Assembly: GCF_019279795.1 (NCBI RefSeq)
Contig: NC_056727.1
Span: 1,212,059,077 to 1,212,123,076 of the forward strand
Direction: 5' to 3'
Source: Protopterus annectens
Taxonomy: Eukaryota > Chordata > Ceratodontiformes > Protopteridae
Length of the DNA: 64,000 bases
Made by a program: the position numbers and the translations under genes. Position 1 is the stretch's first letter. Each line of letters starts with the position of its first letter. The notes beneath the pieces are model-generated. The model saw nothing but the letters and a program-made list of their open reading frames with translations. It searched no databases and was not told the origin of the DNA. Below are positions 44,396 to 56,028 of this stretch, piece by piece.

Positions 44396-45700
44396 TTTAT
44401 TAGGTAAAGGCATGCACTTTCTTAAGAGAAAATGGATCAGAATCTGGATTCCTCCAGGCTATAAAAATGACATTCTTAGGAAAGGCTCCATAGGTGTGAG
44501 TGCCAATAATTATTCTCTTGTTTCTGGGGGACACATAGGCAAGTATATGATGGCTGTTATCAGCCTGGGGCGCTCTATCTTCAAAGGAGAGGTATTCGAC
44601 AAACTATTTGGAAAAGCAGACTTGTTGCCTTTATCTCTGTAGGAGATTAGTTCCCCTAGTTTTAAGTTCCTTTCCCAGGATAAACAGAATGGGAAGACTC
44701 CAACCCTAGATTTGGACTCAGATGTGGTGGATCAGCTCACACAAGATAGCAGTGGGGCTGAGTAAGCATCTGACATCAGTTAGTAGGACTCTAGTACTCA
44801 GGAAAGAAAGAGACACTTACTAAAGGACGTTTGGGATTGTAGAGGTCTGCTCATGGCCTAACGCTGGCATTGGGTCTTGTTCCATCTTCCAGAACCCATA
44901 TGCACATGTCCTACCATAATAAAAATGCTTATACAGCATCTGGGCCACTTCACAAAGCTCTACTAGTGCAGGAAGACCTAGTAGGCCTTCTTAAACCTGG
45001 ACCAGCAGTTTGAGAACAGTTCTTGGTCCTAAATGTGATCACCAAGCCCAACAATGGAACTCAAGATGCTGCTCTACAACTTTAGACTAGGTGCAAATGT
45101 GGTATGCCTACTCACCCTTGGGAAGGCAAGGGGAACACCCTGGGACACAGCCTTTAAGATAGTTACCAGGTGTGCACCACTCACAGGGATCTTGTCATTT
45201 GTGGATGATGGGCATGAGTATGACTCCTTGCTCATCACTTGGCAGCACATAAGAGCTATAAGAATGCTTTGATGGTGTAATTACCTAGCAAAGGGTAAGG
45301 TCAGTATTGAGGCTATGACTCTATCTTCTACGGATACACTGGCAGCGGCCTGCAATTATGTGAGGGATTCTCTTGGCAGTCTCTGGGCTGGTAACCTTCC
45401 AATGCTGCAATATTCAAGGACATTAGGTAGGTCTCAACTTTCTCACTTTTAAGCTGCCATGAGACAGGGTAGAATCAGTGACAATAATGGCAATACTTGG
45501 CATTCTGCTCCTCACCAAGACAATAAAAATAGTGCTGGTGTGGATCCTGGCTTATATAATCTGGCAATAACAGGAAGACTTTGTAGCATACCTCTCAAAT
45601 GTACAGATCTTCACAGAATGTTCAGATTTTTGCCTCATATTTTTATCTGTTTTTCATAAAGTTGTGTTTCTAGCAAATCATTGAAGATTAAAGTCAGAAA
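44396..45700. other. Unclassified, probably decayed coding repeat
   Basis: Several plus-strand frames of 60-80 codons have no recognisable domain. ILSFVDDGHEYDSLLI near 45190 resembles an RT-like FVDD word but stands alone, so I do not assign a family. Confidence 0.3.
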
Positions 45701-45890
45701 ATGACAGTCATTCGAGTTTCAGACTTCATGCCCTTCAGAAAATTCATACTAATTGCAAAACCTGTTATTCTGTCTACTTTCTACATTTATAAGAGGAATA
45801 TTTTAAAATTTTCCCTATTTTTGGGTCTTTGTCTCCCATTATTTATGGCTTTGTTCAGATTTCCTGCTCTAAGAGGTTGAGAGGTATGTT
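45701..45890 (+). repeat. Unclassified interspersed repeat (partner at 3461-3670)
   Basis: Collinear with 3461-3670 through GAGTTTCAGAC, TTTATAAGAG, CCCTATTTTTGG and GAGAGGTATG blocks. Confidence 0.6.
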
Positions 45891-46273
45891 TTGTAGATTT
45901 CAGTTTTCTAGGTATCAGATGGAGGAACTTTCCTTTAACAGACAGCAGGATCATGATATAAACTTTATGAGAAAAAAAATACCAAATGGTACAGGGGCTA
46001 GACATACAGTCCAAGCCCACTGCATGAAGCTACAGTATGTACTGGTGGGAGATGAGCTCAACCACCGAGGAAGGAAATAAGAGAGAGAATGATATTGTCA
46101 AGCTGGGGATTGCAGAAGAGGAAGTCTGAACATTTGTTCTCTGTAGAAATCCTGCAAAGTCAAATCCAGTATGCACAGCCCTTACGGAATTATGGAAAAC
46201 TGAGTGGGAAATATAGCATGATTGAGAAATGGTAATGCCATTAATTATAAGCTGACAAACATGGATATATGCA

Positions 46274-46369
<96 letters not shown>
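46274..46369. repeat. (CA)n-(TA)n compound microsatellite
   Basis: About 16 CA units pass into about 32 TA units. This forms the left flank of MITE 2. Confidence 0.95.
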
Positions 46370-46371
<2 letters not shown>

Positions 46372-46924
46372 TTTCACTTTATAATCTCGAAATACTAAAA
46401 TACCGAATTTTAGTATCTCAAGACTATAAACCCGAAAGTGTAGTTACGTGAAACTGCATAATATCAAATGCAGACATGTCGAATCCATGATTGTGTTGGC
46501 GCGTTCGTGATGTGCAGTGTGGTTTGTGGATTTAGCTGGGGATTCAGGTTAGTGGTGTTTTTGTAAGGGTATTGGGTAGGGACTTTAGTGTGTGTGAGTG
46601 TGTGTAGTGGTGGGTTTTACATGTTTGTGTGTTTAGTGCAACCTCGGAGTTAGTATATATAAGTAGCAGGGGTGTGGGGGGTGAAGCCCCCCTGCTTATA
46701 GGTAGGGTAGATGTGTTTGTTTGTTATGTTGTGTTTTTGGTGTGTTGTTTTGTTTTTTGTAGTGTAGTTAGGTAGGTGTATGTATGCTTGTTTGTGTGGT
46801 GGTGTGCGTATGTGTATGATCGCGATTTTGAATTTCACGGTTGTGGGTTGTCTTTTTTTGAATTTTCGACTTTATAGTCTCGAGATACTGAAATTCGATA
46901 TTTCAGTATTTCGAGATTATAAAG

Positions 46925-46927
<3 letters not shown>
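46370..46927. mobile_element. MITE 2, embedded in (TA)n
   Basis: Terminal inverted repeats of about 65 bp: the left starts TTTCACTTTATAATCTCGAA and the right is its reverse complement ending AAAGTGAA. Each arm contains a smaller palindrome (GAAATTCGATATTTC type). The interior holds GTGTGGGGGGTGAAGCCC (46670-46690) and a TTTTGAATTT run, both also in MITE 1. (TA)n lies on both sides. No transposase is present. Confidence 0.85.

Positions 46928-46968
<41 letters not shown>
46928..46968. repeat. (TA)n microsatellite
   Basis: Right flank of MITE 2, about 20 units. Confidence 0.9.
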
Positions 46969-46969
<1 letters not shown>

Positions 46970-47728
46970 GGTGTTGTGTAATGTCGAAGTGCAAATGTTT
47001 ATGGTATGTTTTTGTTTTCAGACAGGTGAGTAGGGTTTTAGGGGATGAGAATGTTTGTGCATGTATTTTGTGAGTTAGGGTTAGGTTCTGGGATAGGTGA
47101 AGAATAGATGTATGTTTGTGTAGAGTGTGCGTATTTTAATGTTAAGGTCAGGGTTAAGTAAGGGGATGGATGTAGTGTTTTTAGTGTGTGTATGTGCATC
47201 TTTGTGTGTGCTAGTGTGCCTTTTGTACTGGCAGTGTTACAAGAATGTTTTCATTAAGGTAAGGTGTAGGATTAGGGTTAACACCCATAACTAAGTTGGG
47301 CTGGGGGTTTCATGTGAAGAGCTTACTTATTTAAAGTTCGATGAAGTGATTATTACACAAAAAAACATGCATAGAAAGAGAACAAATGGGTACATCTACC
47401 CACAATAGTAGCAGAAAAAAAGAAACAGCACCCAAAAACATGCTTTTTAGGTCAGCCATTCACTTGGTTGACAGGACACTGATTGACAATGGTGCAAGAT
47501 CACTATAATACCAAGACTGGGGAATATGCTATTCCCTCACTGTTGTGCAGTCTCTTGATATGTATAAGTAGCAGGGCAAGTGGGGAGCATTTGCCTGCTC
47601 CAAGGTTATGTCTTGGTGCTGCACATCAGCAAGTTGATTTTTTTAAGATCAATCACTTTTTATTGCTGTTATGTGAGTCAATCAGACAATCTACTGTGAT
47701 CTAAATCATCTTACATAGACCCATGTAT

Positions 47729-47730
<2 letters not shown>
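46969..47730. other. Spacer, nothing recognised
   Basis: GT-rich sequence at 46970-47300, then unique-looking DNA. TTAGGGTTAGG and AGGGTTAAG words near 47070-47160 look telomere-like but are isolated. Confidence 0.35.
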
Positions 47731-47906
<176 letters not shown>

Positions 47907-48647
47907 GTACATACATATAATTATAGGAAAATGTAAAATACAAAGGAAGTAATGCATGGGTATTACATGGAACGGTGACTGGAAAAATTGCTAGAGGAGA
48001 ACCCACTGGAATGCCTAGGGGAATCAAAAAAGGAGAGCTGTATCAAGTGTGTAATTTGCCAACTGATGCTAGGCTGATGTGTGCTTATGCAACTGGGGCT
48101 TCAGGAGCTCTGGTAGTCTAAATGTTCTATGTTTCATTTTAGACCTTATTGTTGTGAGAAAATTACTCTTTACCTTAACTATTCATCTGTACTGTTTGCC
48201 AGAATATGTACTTATTTACTGAAGGAATTACTAAGCTTCTTTTTCCCATATCCATCCTTGAATATTTCTCAAAACACCCACGTATAGCTAAACAGTAAGT
48301 AACATGTAAAAATGTAGTTGTGATACTATGCCCATTAAATTCTCTGTGCAAAGAAAGCCAGAAAGATTCAAATGTCAGAATGTTCACTTACTAACCAGGG
48401 GAAAAGTAAAGGTAAGCTGCCCACATTGTCTCATATGCAACATTTGGGGAGCAGATGATAAAAGGAGATGACATAATAAAATAAGATGAGATGACATAAT
48501 AAAATGGGATGCAGCTAGACAAACTTTTGGATTAATGACCTCAGCTCAACTTTCAAATGCAAGTGTAATGTTAGACATCAAGGCAGAGTCTGCCTGCCCT
48601 GAACACCCAGCAATGAGTAAATGGACATAACAAGTTATGGTCAATAT
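47907..48647. other. Left flank of Gypsy copy 2
   Basis: Unique-looking sequence without a supported gene. A short direct repeat of an AAGATGAGATGACATAATAAAAT-like unit occurs near 48465-48505. Confidence 0.4.
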
Positions 48648-49846
48648 TGTGACACTGCCAGCCCAGCTATCTGGAATTTTGTAAATAATCATATGTCATT
48701 TGTGAATATTAATATGATTCATATGCTTGTCTTACAAATGTAAGAGAACTATATGTTATTTGTATATTAAACTACTGGTGCAGAAGTGTGTGTTGAAATG
48801 TATGTTATGTACTGAGCTTCAAGAATGTGTCCACAGTGTACCCTACTGTGAAAGAACAGAAATGTATATAAACTATATACCTGTACAAATGTATGTTTTA
48901 ATAGTAGAAGCTGGAACATACAGCGTTAACTTGCAAAACTTCAAGAAAATAAGTTGAAAAGTAAAGTGTTTTATGATTGTGCTAAATCTCAGTAAGCAGA
49001 CACAATGTCTAGAGCTAGAGGTTTTCCCGTTGACTTGAAACAGAAATAATTACTAGGTTTTAAATGTAAAAGCATTTTATTGTTATACGACTTCCAAGTT
49101 CTGCAAACTACAGAGAGATATGTACTTCTCAGATAGAGATGTTTAAAATTATGTTAGTTGCTGTTAGCCTGGGAACTGAAGGCAAGTGACAAAGAGTGAT
49201 GTCATCTAGGCTGACCCATAAGTAATATTTGATATTGATTTAAGAATTCTCTCAGAGACAGAGTGGGCATTTTGTATCTTGTCTTGGATCTAGAAACATT
49301 CATTCATTCAGCACTTCTCATCTGCATTTGTCTTGCTCTGTAAGTCTAGCGATACAGTAATTTATCTTAGATATAGATAGGAATATAGTAAAGATTAGTT
49401 TAGATGTTTTATGTATTTATTTGAGACTGTCCTGCAATGTTTTAACATATTTCCTGTGATTCTGAACTCTATAGTTACTGTGTTGATTGAGTATTGTCTT
49501 GTTATTTTATTATTTATTATTAAACATATTTAAACCTTTTAATTGTGGCTGGTTTGTTTAGAGATATTTAATCTCTTAGAGTACTTGTATGTGTGTTTTG
49601 TGACACTGTACAGGCCACTTCTAAATATCCTTGAAAGTCTTGGTCACACTTACCATTTGGATAATAGTAACATTACACAGTAGGATTGGGCACCCTTTGT
49701 AAGGGCCTTAGAGTAGCTGATAAGTAGTGGCTGGTGACAGTGATAACTACCTTATAGTTTGGGCAGAAGGGGTCATAGCTAGTAAACCTGTGCCAGCCTT
49801 CCCCAGGAGTGTCTTTATGTTTGTATATAAATCAAATCTTAACGAG

Positions 49847-49938
<92 letters not shown>

Positions 49939-50240
49939 CGTGTCAGCTACTTGGGCAGGGACATGAAGCATTGGTTGGACAGAGAGGGTGCTGGAGGTTT
50001 TGGCTTGATCACTCGGCTGAGATCTTAACTCTGTAGCTGTGCCAGTGGGGAGTCTTATTGGGGATCTGGAGAAAGAGGCAGAAACCAGCCACAGACTGAC
50101 TGTGATCTCTGTGTGCTCTTAAGGGAAATTGTACTTTACTGCATGTGTACTCGTCATCCTCCCAATGTGTACGTCCCTCACTAGTGCTAGTGGTGAGGAT
50201 TGAGGCTTCTTGATTACTGGGCCAGTGCAGGGGCATCACA
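48648..50240 (+). repeat. 5' LTR of Gypsy copy 2
   Basis: Starts TGTGACACTGCCAG and ends GGGGCATCACA, an imperfect TGTGACAC/GTGTCACA inverted pair with the 3' LTR end. It contains AATAAA-type words near 49500 and a (GT)n tract at 49851-49936. Confidence 0.9.
49851..49936. repeat. (GT)n inside the 5' LTR of Gypsy copy 2
   Basis: About 43 GT units at the site that is only a short CA/GT run in both LTRs of copy 1. Confidence 0.95.
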
Positions 50241-50345
50241 TATTAATTTCTTGGTGGTGGTGGGATACCCACATCACATATTAATTGGGTGATAGTGGTG
50301 AGATAGCCACATCACATATTAATTGGCTTGTAGTGGTGTGGATAT
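50230..50345 (+). repeat. Leader tandem repeats beside the 5' LTR, copy 2
   Basis: CATCACATATTAATT occurs three times (about 50235, 50273, 50310), each followed by a TTGGT/GTAGTGGTG-rich stretch. The first unit overlaps the LTR end. The arrangement is conserved in copy 1. Confidence 0.75.
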
Positions 50346-50381
50346 TGAATTCCTGTAGCCTGTATACAGTGGTCACTGAAG

Positions 50382-51650
50382 GTGTTTGTACTCTCAATCA
50401 GCCATGCAGTGAGCATTCAGAGTTCATATCACAATTGTTTTATTAGCTTAGTTAGTCAGGGAGAGCAGGCAAGCATGTCAGCTGAGGAGTATGGCAAGCT
50501 GACAAGGAGCCAGTTGGCTGAGATGTGCCAGGGTAAAGGACTGGTGCATGCCAGCCTGACTAAACCAGACATGATTGCAGCTTTAGTCACAGCTGCATCA
50601 CAGAATAGCAACCAGGAGGACAATCAGACAAGCCGTGGAAATATACAACTCTCAGAAAATGGACAGCCTCAACCTTTCCACAGAGGACTTAAAATCCATC
50701 TAGAGTTAAAGAGACTTGAGTTGTAGGCTAAGTATTTGGAAATAAAAGTACCAGAGAGACTGAGACATCTGGTGGCTGAAGAGAATGAGAAACAAAGGCA
50801 ACATGAAAAGGAGATGCTGACTCTTTGCCAGAGTCATGGAGGTAATGGGGAAGGGAATAACTGAACCCCAGAAGCAACAAAGGTCAGTAAATTTCTTCCA
50901 CATTTAAAGAGGGGGGATAATTTTGATAGTTTCATTCTTATGTTTGAGAGGGTATGTAAACAGTATAATGTTAAACAAGGGCACTGGGTACAGTTCCTGG
51001 CCTCCTTACTCCATGTAAAAGCTGTAACTGTTATCTCCAAATTGTCTGATACTGATTGTTTAAATTATAATGTTGTAAAGAACTGTTTGCTAGAATTTTT
51101 AAGTTAACACTTGAAGCTTAAAGGAAAAAGATTTGTGAGAATAGACGCAATGCAGATGAAAGTGTGTGTGAATATGTTGCTGAACTAAGCACTTATTTTC
51201 ATAGGTGGGTGAGTGAATGTCAGGTCACTACTTTTGAAGGGCTGGCAGACCTTTTGGTGAGGGAAAAAGCCTTTAGCACTTTGCCTGAGGACATGAGAAT
51301 CTGGTTAGCTGATAGACAATGCAATACTATAGATGAGTTGGGAAAGAAGGGAAACCTATACTTAGCTAGCAGGGCATCACCGCACAGGAAAGGGACACCC
51401 AGTGCTGCTCATAGGTCTAAGGGAACCCATGGTGGGCAGCCCAGACTGTCCCAACAGAGTCTGCCATTAGCAGGGGAAGCCAGTAGTCCAGGTAGACATC
51501 CAGGACCAAGGGTTAAATGCTTTAAATGCAACGAGTGGGGCAATATAGCATATAGATGTCCACAGAAGCAAGGTGGGGAACAAAAGGTGGGAGAGCCAGC
51601 AGTGGGAATGACAAAATATCTCGAGACAACAAGGGTACTAACTACCACAA
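50382..51650 (+). pseudogene. Gypsy copy 2: Gag
   Basis: Same order as copy 1: SAP-like GKLTRSQLAEMCQGKGLVHA then LTKPDMIAALV, a charged helix (LELKRLEL), SCAN-like YFHRWVSECQ, LVREKAFSTLPEDMRIWLAD, then a CCHC knuckle (CFKCNEWGNIAYRC, near 51525-51560). The knuckle binds element RNA during packaging. Gag is broken in this copy. Confidence 0.8.
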
Positions 51651-53256
51651 GAGGTTATATCCTATCTTAGTGAATGGGAAAGAGGCCATTACTAAGAGAG
51701 ACACAACCCGTGATCTAACCATTGTGTGTCCTGCAATTGTTAAAGAGGAGCATTACTTTCTTGGGCAGTCTACTCCAGTCAAAGCTTTAGGAGGGACCCC
51801 ATTCCAAATACCTTTGGTTAGGGTTCACCTTGACTGGGAGGTTGGAAAAGGAACCAAGCAAGTAGGTGTGTTTGAGGCTATCCCTGCAGATGTCCTGATA
51901 GGGAATGATTTTGATAATGCTGTACCCCATGTGCATGAAGTTACATGCAGTCAGGCTTGGAGACAAGCATGCGGGTCTGGTAGCCTGGGGGAGACCCAGA
52001 CAGACTGCACACTTGCAGCTAGGACTGGTGAGGTGGTTACTTCAGGGAGGGAGCTACCCTGTAGCAGTGAGACTGAAGCTGAGCCACAGCTGCTTGTGGG
52101 TACTGATATTCCCTTGGACAGAGTGACTGAAAGGGCAGAGGTGAGTAGTATTAGTACTCAGGCTGACAGTAAGGCACCACTGTCAGAGAATACCAGACTT
52201 TCTGTGGAAGAGGAACTGGGAAGGGTTACAAAGACAGAGTTGAGACAGACTCAGCTCTCAGACCCTACATTACAAGGCCTGAGGGAGGTAGCTAGTGAGG
52301 CACCTGATTTTCAAGCTAAGGGGGAATCTGTATACTGGGACAAAGGGTTACTGTATAGAGAGTGGACCCCTGAGGGAGGCCTAGAGGGTGAGAGAATACA
52401 ACATTTGGTATTGTCCAGAGCCTACCATCTGGCACTTCTAGCCATAGCCCATCATATTCCCTTTGCAGGGCATATGGGCATAAAACATACAAAGAGACAT
52501 ATTATGCACAACTTTTATTGGCCTGAGATTTCCAGAGATGTAACAGGGTACTGCAGGACCTGTGAGCAGTGGCAAAAGGTTGGCAAGACAAGAGACAAGG
52601 TGAAAGCTCCTTTGATGCCTTTGCCTGTGATTGAGGAGCCATTTCAGAGGGTAGCTAAGGATATCGTGGGGCCTCTGCATACCCCAAGTTCCACAGGGAA
52701 AATGTATATCCTAGTGGTAATAGATTATGCTACCAGATACCCTGAGGCAATGATTCTGTCCTCCATTGTGGCAGAAAAGGTGGCAAATGCTTTGTTAGAG
52801 ATTTTCAGCAGGGTAGGTTTCTCAAAAGAAATACTGTCTGACAGAGGTGCCAATTTCATGTCAGACCTGCTGGCTTGTTTGTGGAAGTACTGTGGAGTGA
52901 AGCACATAAAGACCACCCCCTACCATCCCCAGACTAATGGTCTTGTTGAGAGGTTAAATTCTACACTCAAAATTATGCTACGGGCATTTGCAAACCAGTT
53001 TAAGGGGGACTGGGACAAATATCTGCCCTATCTGTTGTTTGCTTACAGACAGGTGCCCCAGGAATCCACATGTTTTTTACCCTTTGAGTTGCTGTATGGG
53101 CATGGGGTGAGGGGGCAGCTAGATTTGATCCCAGATGAGTGGGAAGGTGAGTGTGAATCCCACAAGAAGTCTGTTGTGGCATATGTCCTACACCACAGGA
53201 CAAGGCTCAGGGAACTCATGGGCTTGGCCCTGGAGAACCTGGCAGAAGCCCAATAG
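51556..53256 (+). pseudogene. Gypsy copy 2: protease remnant and integrase
   Basis: The longest open stretch of the window outside LINEs (566 codons). It begins with a retropepsin-like part (LTIVCPAIVKEEHYFLGQST, later IPADVLIGNDFDNAVP), then a Glu/Ser-rich spacer. The integrase follows: HHCC zinc block (AGHMGIKHTKRHIMH, CRTCEQWQK), core VVIDYATRYPEAMIL, EILSDRGANFMSDLL, HPQTNGLVERLNSTLK with the D, D and E residues, and VPQESTCFLPFELLYGH. A GPY/F-like end, RRQGHKLYHVNMMKPYH, follows at 53410-53460 in another frame. Integrase lies directly after protease, ahead of where RT would be. Confidence 0.88.
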
Positions 53257-53549
53257 CAGAAAAAGGTGTGGTATGACAGGAATGCTCGCGCTAGAGAGTA
53301 TGCTCTAGGGCAGCAGGTAATGGTCCTCATTCCTGTCAGACACAACAAACTCCAGGCAAGGTGGTAAGGAAGGTTAGTGATGTTAACTACATGGTAGAAC
53401 AGCTAGGCAGGAGGCAGGGGCACAAATTGTACCATGTTAACATGATGAAACCTTACCATGACAGGGAGGCTCTTGTGATAAGTATTTGCATTACAAGCCA
53501 GGAGGAGTCTGAGGAGGATCTAGGGCTATGGGGAGCCAGACAGGAAAAT

Positions 53550-53663
53550 CCCAAATTACTATGGTGGAGCCTAGAGTTGCAGGTATATGATGGGACAGAA
53601 CAACACGGTACTGGGGTCAGCAATGCCAAGGCAGCTGGAATCTCAGGACAGGGCATGGGGTAA
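53550..53663 (+). pseudogene. Gypsy copy 2: RNase H-like end
   Basis: WSLELQVYDGTEQHGTG and SNAKAAGISGQGMG match the last residues of RNase H in copy 1 (WSIVLQAYDMSVQHRSG). This shows the polyprotein ended with RNase H next to the 3' LTR. Confidence 0.65.
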
Positions 53664-53736
53664 GGTACTCCTAGATAGGATCAACCCTCTCAAGCAATGT
53701 TTCTCAAGGGTGACTTGAAAAACTATCTTGAGTTAT

Positions 53737-53751
53737 CGGGGAGGGGAGAAA
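53737..53751 (+). other. Polypurine tract of Gypsy copy 2
   Basis: CGGGGAGGGGAGAAA directly precedes the 3' LTR TGTGACAC. Confidence 0.8.
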
Positions 53752-54598
53752 TGTGACACTGCCAGCCCAGCTATCTGGAATTTTGTAAATAATCATATGT
53801 CATTCGTGAATATTAATATGATTCATATGCTTACAAATGTAAGAGAACTATATGTTATGTGCATATTAAACTAATGGTGCAGAAGTGTGTGTGTTGAACT
53901 GTATGTTATGTGCTGAGCTTCAGGAATGTGTCCACAGTGTACCCTATAAATGTATATAAACTATATACCTGTGCAAATGTATGTTTTAATAGTAGAAGTT
54001 GGAACATACAGAGTTAATTTACAAAAAGGGTTTTACGATTTTATTAAATCTCAGTAAGCCGACACAATGTCTAGAGCTAGAGGTTTTCTTGTTGTTTTGA
54101 ACAGAAATAATTACTAGGTTTCAAATGTAAAAGCATTTAATTGTTATATGACTTCCAAGTTCTGCAAACTTCTGGGAGATATGTACTTCTCACACGGAGA
54201 TGTTAAAAATTATGTTAGTTTCTGTTAGCCTGGGAACTGAAGGCAAGTGACAAAGAGTGATGTCATCCAGGCTGACCCAGCAGTAATATTTAATATTGAT
54301 TTAATAACTCTCTCAGAGACATAGTGGGCATTTTGTATCTTATCTTAGACCTAGAAACATTCTTTCAGCACTTTTCATCTGCATTTGTCTTGCTCTGTAA
54401 GTAAGTCTAGGGTACAGTAACCTCTCTTAGATATAGATAGGAATACAGTAAAGATTAGTTTAGATGCTTTATGTATTTATCTGAGACTGTCAATGCTGTT
54501 TTAACATATTTCCTGTGATTCTGAACTCTGTAGTTACTGTGTTGATTGAGTATTGCCTTGTTATTTTATTATTTATTATTAAATATATTTAAACCTTT

Positions 54599-54908
54599 TC
54601 ATAGGTTCATAGGTTCATAGGTTGGTACTAGGCTATCGGCCCTAGGGCCTATACAAGCCTAGCCATAACAATTCCCTGGATATTTCTTCCCACAATATTT
54701 ACTTCCCTGGACCCCTGTCTAGCAGGGTGTCTGACATGATCCCCGGGGTGAATTTCCTATCTCCCATTCAATCAAGGTTCTTTTTTAAGAGGCCACAGAG
54801 GCGCTCTGCTTGACATGTATGGGCAGTCTATTCCTGAGTATGGGGAGTCTCTGGGTCAGGAACCTATCCCTCCAGCATGTTTTGTTCATTGTGATGACAA
54901 GGGCAGGC
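54599..54908 (-). mobile_element. CR1 3'-end fragment inserted in the Gypsy 3' LTR
   Basis: The 5' LTR reads ACCTTTTAATTGTGGC across this site. The 3' LTR reads ACCTTTT, then three TTCATAGG units, the CR1 3' UTR and part of the RT C-terminus, then CTTTTAATTGTGGC. On the minus strand the tail is (CCTATGAA)3. The bordering CTTTT may be a short duplication. It inserted after the LTR pair formed. Confidence 0.88.
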
Positions 54909-55213
54909 TTTTAATTGTGGCTGGTTTGTTTAGAAATATTTAAGCTCTGTGAGTACTTGCATATGTATTTTGTGACATTGTACAGGCTAGTCCTAAATAG
55001 CCTTGAAAGTCTTGGCCACGCTTACCATTTGGATAATAGTAACATTACCCAGTAGGATTAGGCACCCTTTATAAGGGCCTTAGAGTAGCTGATAAGTAGT
55101 GGTTGGTGGCAGTGATAACTATCTTATAGTCTGCGCAGAAGGGGGCATAGCTAGTAAACCTGTTCCAGCCTTCCCCAGGAGTGTCTGTGTGTTTGTATAT
55201 AAATCAAATCTCA

Positions 55214-55215
<2 letters not shown>

Positions 55216-55300
<85 letters not shown>
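55216..55300. repeat. (GT)n inside the 3' LTR of Gypsy copy 2
   Basis: About 42 GT units at the site homologous to 49851-49936. Confidence 0.95.
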
Positions 55301-55302
<2 letters not shown>

Positions 55303-55737
55303 CTACTTGGGCAGGGGCACAAAGCACTGGTTGGACAGAGAGGGTGCTGGAGGTTTGGCTTGACCACTCGGCTGAGATCTTAACCCTATAGCTGTGCCAG
55401 TGGGGAGTCTTAGTGGGGATCTGGAGAAAGAGGCAGAGACCTGCCCCAGACTGACTGCGATCTCTGTGTGCTCTTAAGGGAAATTTTACTTTACTGTGTG
55501 TGTGTACTTGTAATCCTCCCAGTGTGTACATCCCTCACTGGTGCTAGTGATGAGGATTGAAGTTCCTTGATTACTGGGCCAGTGCAGGGGTGTCACAAGT
55601 ATATAGTCTACAAGGGTGAGTCAGCCTGGTGTGTAACTATAATAATGTCTCCCAGACCAGTCCCTGACCCATAAAGGGATAAAATCCTGATTACAACTCA
55701 GACAGCCAGAATTCAAATTCAAGCACTGAAGAATCAG

Positions 55738-56028
55738 GTAAGAGAGGATGGGGTGAGCAGTGTGTTAGGTGAGGGAGGATGGAGTTGACGGGGGATGGGG
55801 GTTAGCAGTGTGTCAGGTGAGGGAGGATGGGGGTTAGCAGTGTGTCAGGTGAGGGAGGATGGGGTGAGCATTGTGTCAGGTAAGGGATCATGGGGGTGAG
55901 CAGTGTGTCAGGTGAGGGAGGATGGGGCTGAGCAGTGGGTCAGGTGAGGGAGGATGGGGGTAAGCAGTGTGTCAGGTGAGGGAGGATAGGCTGAGCAGTG
56001 TGTCAGGTAAGGGAGGATGGTGGCGAAC
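55738..56028 (+). repeat. Minisatellite, about 8 units of 31-40 bp
   Basis: The unit is approximately TCAGGTGAGGGAGGATGGGG plus GTGAGCAGTGTG. Each unit contains an E-box (CAGGTG) that also reads as a perfect-looking splice donor (CAG/GTGAGG). Units vary in length by a few bases. Confidence 0.85.

Larger units (their letters stand above)
48648..55597 (+). mobile_element. Ty3/Gypsy element of Gmr1 type (fossil), copy 2
   Basis: A plus-strand relative of the element at 30099-37330. Parts in order: 5' LTR, tandem-repeat leader, gag, protease remnant, integrase, a short RNase H-like end, polypurine tract, 3' LTR. I could not recognise a reverse transcriptase. Flanks AATAT (48643-48647) and AGTAT (55598-55602) may be a 5-bp target duplication with one difference. 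It is broken, with several breaks. The LTRs differ by about 4-5% over the stretch I compared, so it is younger than copy 1. A CR1 fragment sits in the 3' LTR. Confidence 0.9.
53752..55597 (+). repeat. 3' LTR of Gypsy copy 2
   Basis: Starts TGTGACACTGCCAG and ends GGGGTGTCACA. It is about 250 bp longer than the 5' LTR because of the CR1 piece at 54599-54908. A (GT)n lies at 55216-55300. Confidence 0.9.

Noticed and set aside
45180-45260. FVDD word as a reverse transcriptase active site
   Set aside because: A single short word without the neighbouring RT motifs in any frame.
47060-47170. Interstitial telomeric repeats (TTAGGG-like words)
   Set aside because: Only isolated imperfect units in a GT-rich stretch, not an array.
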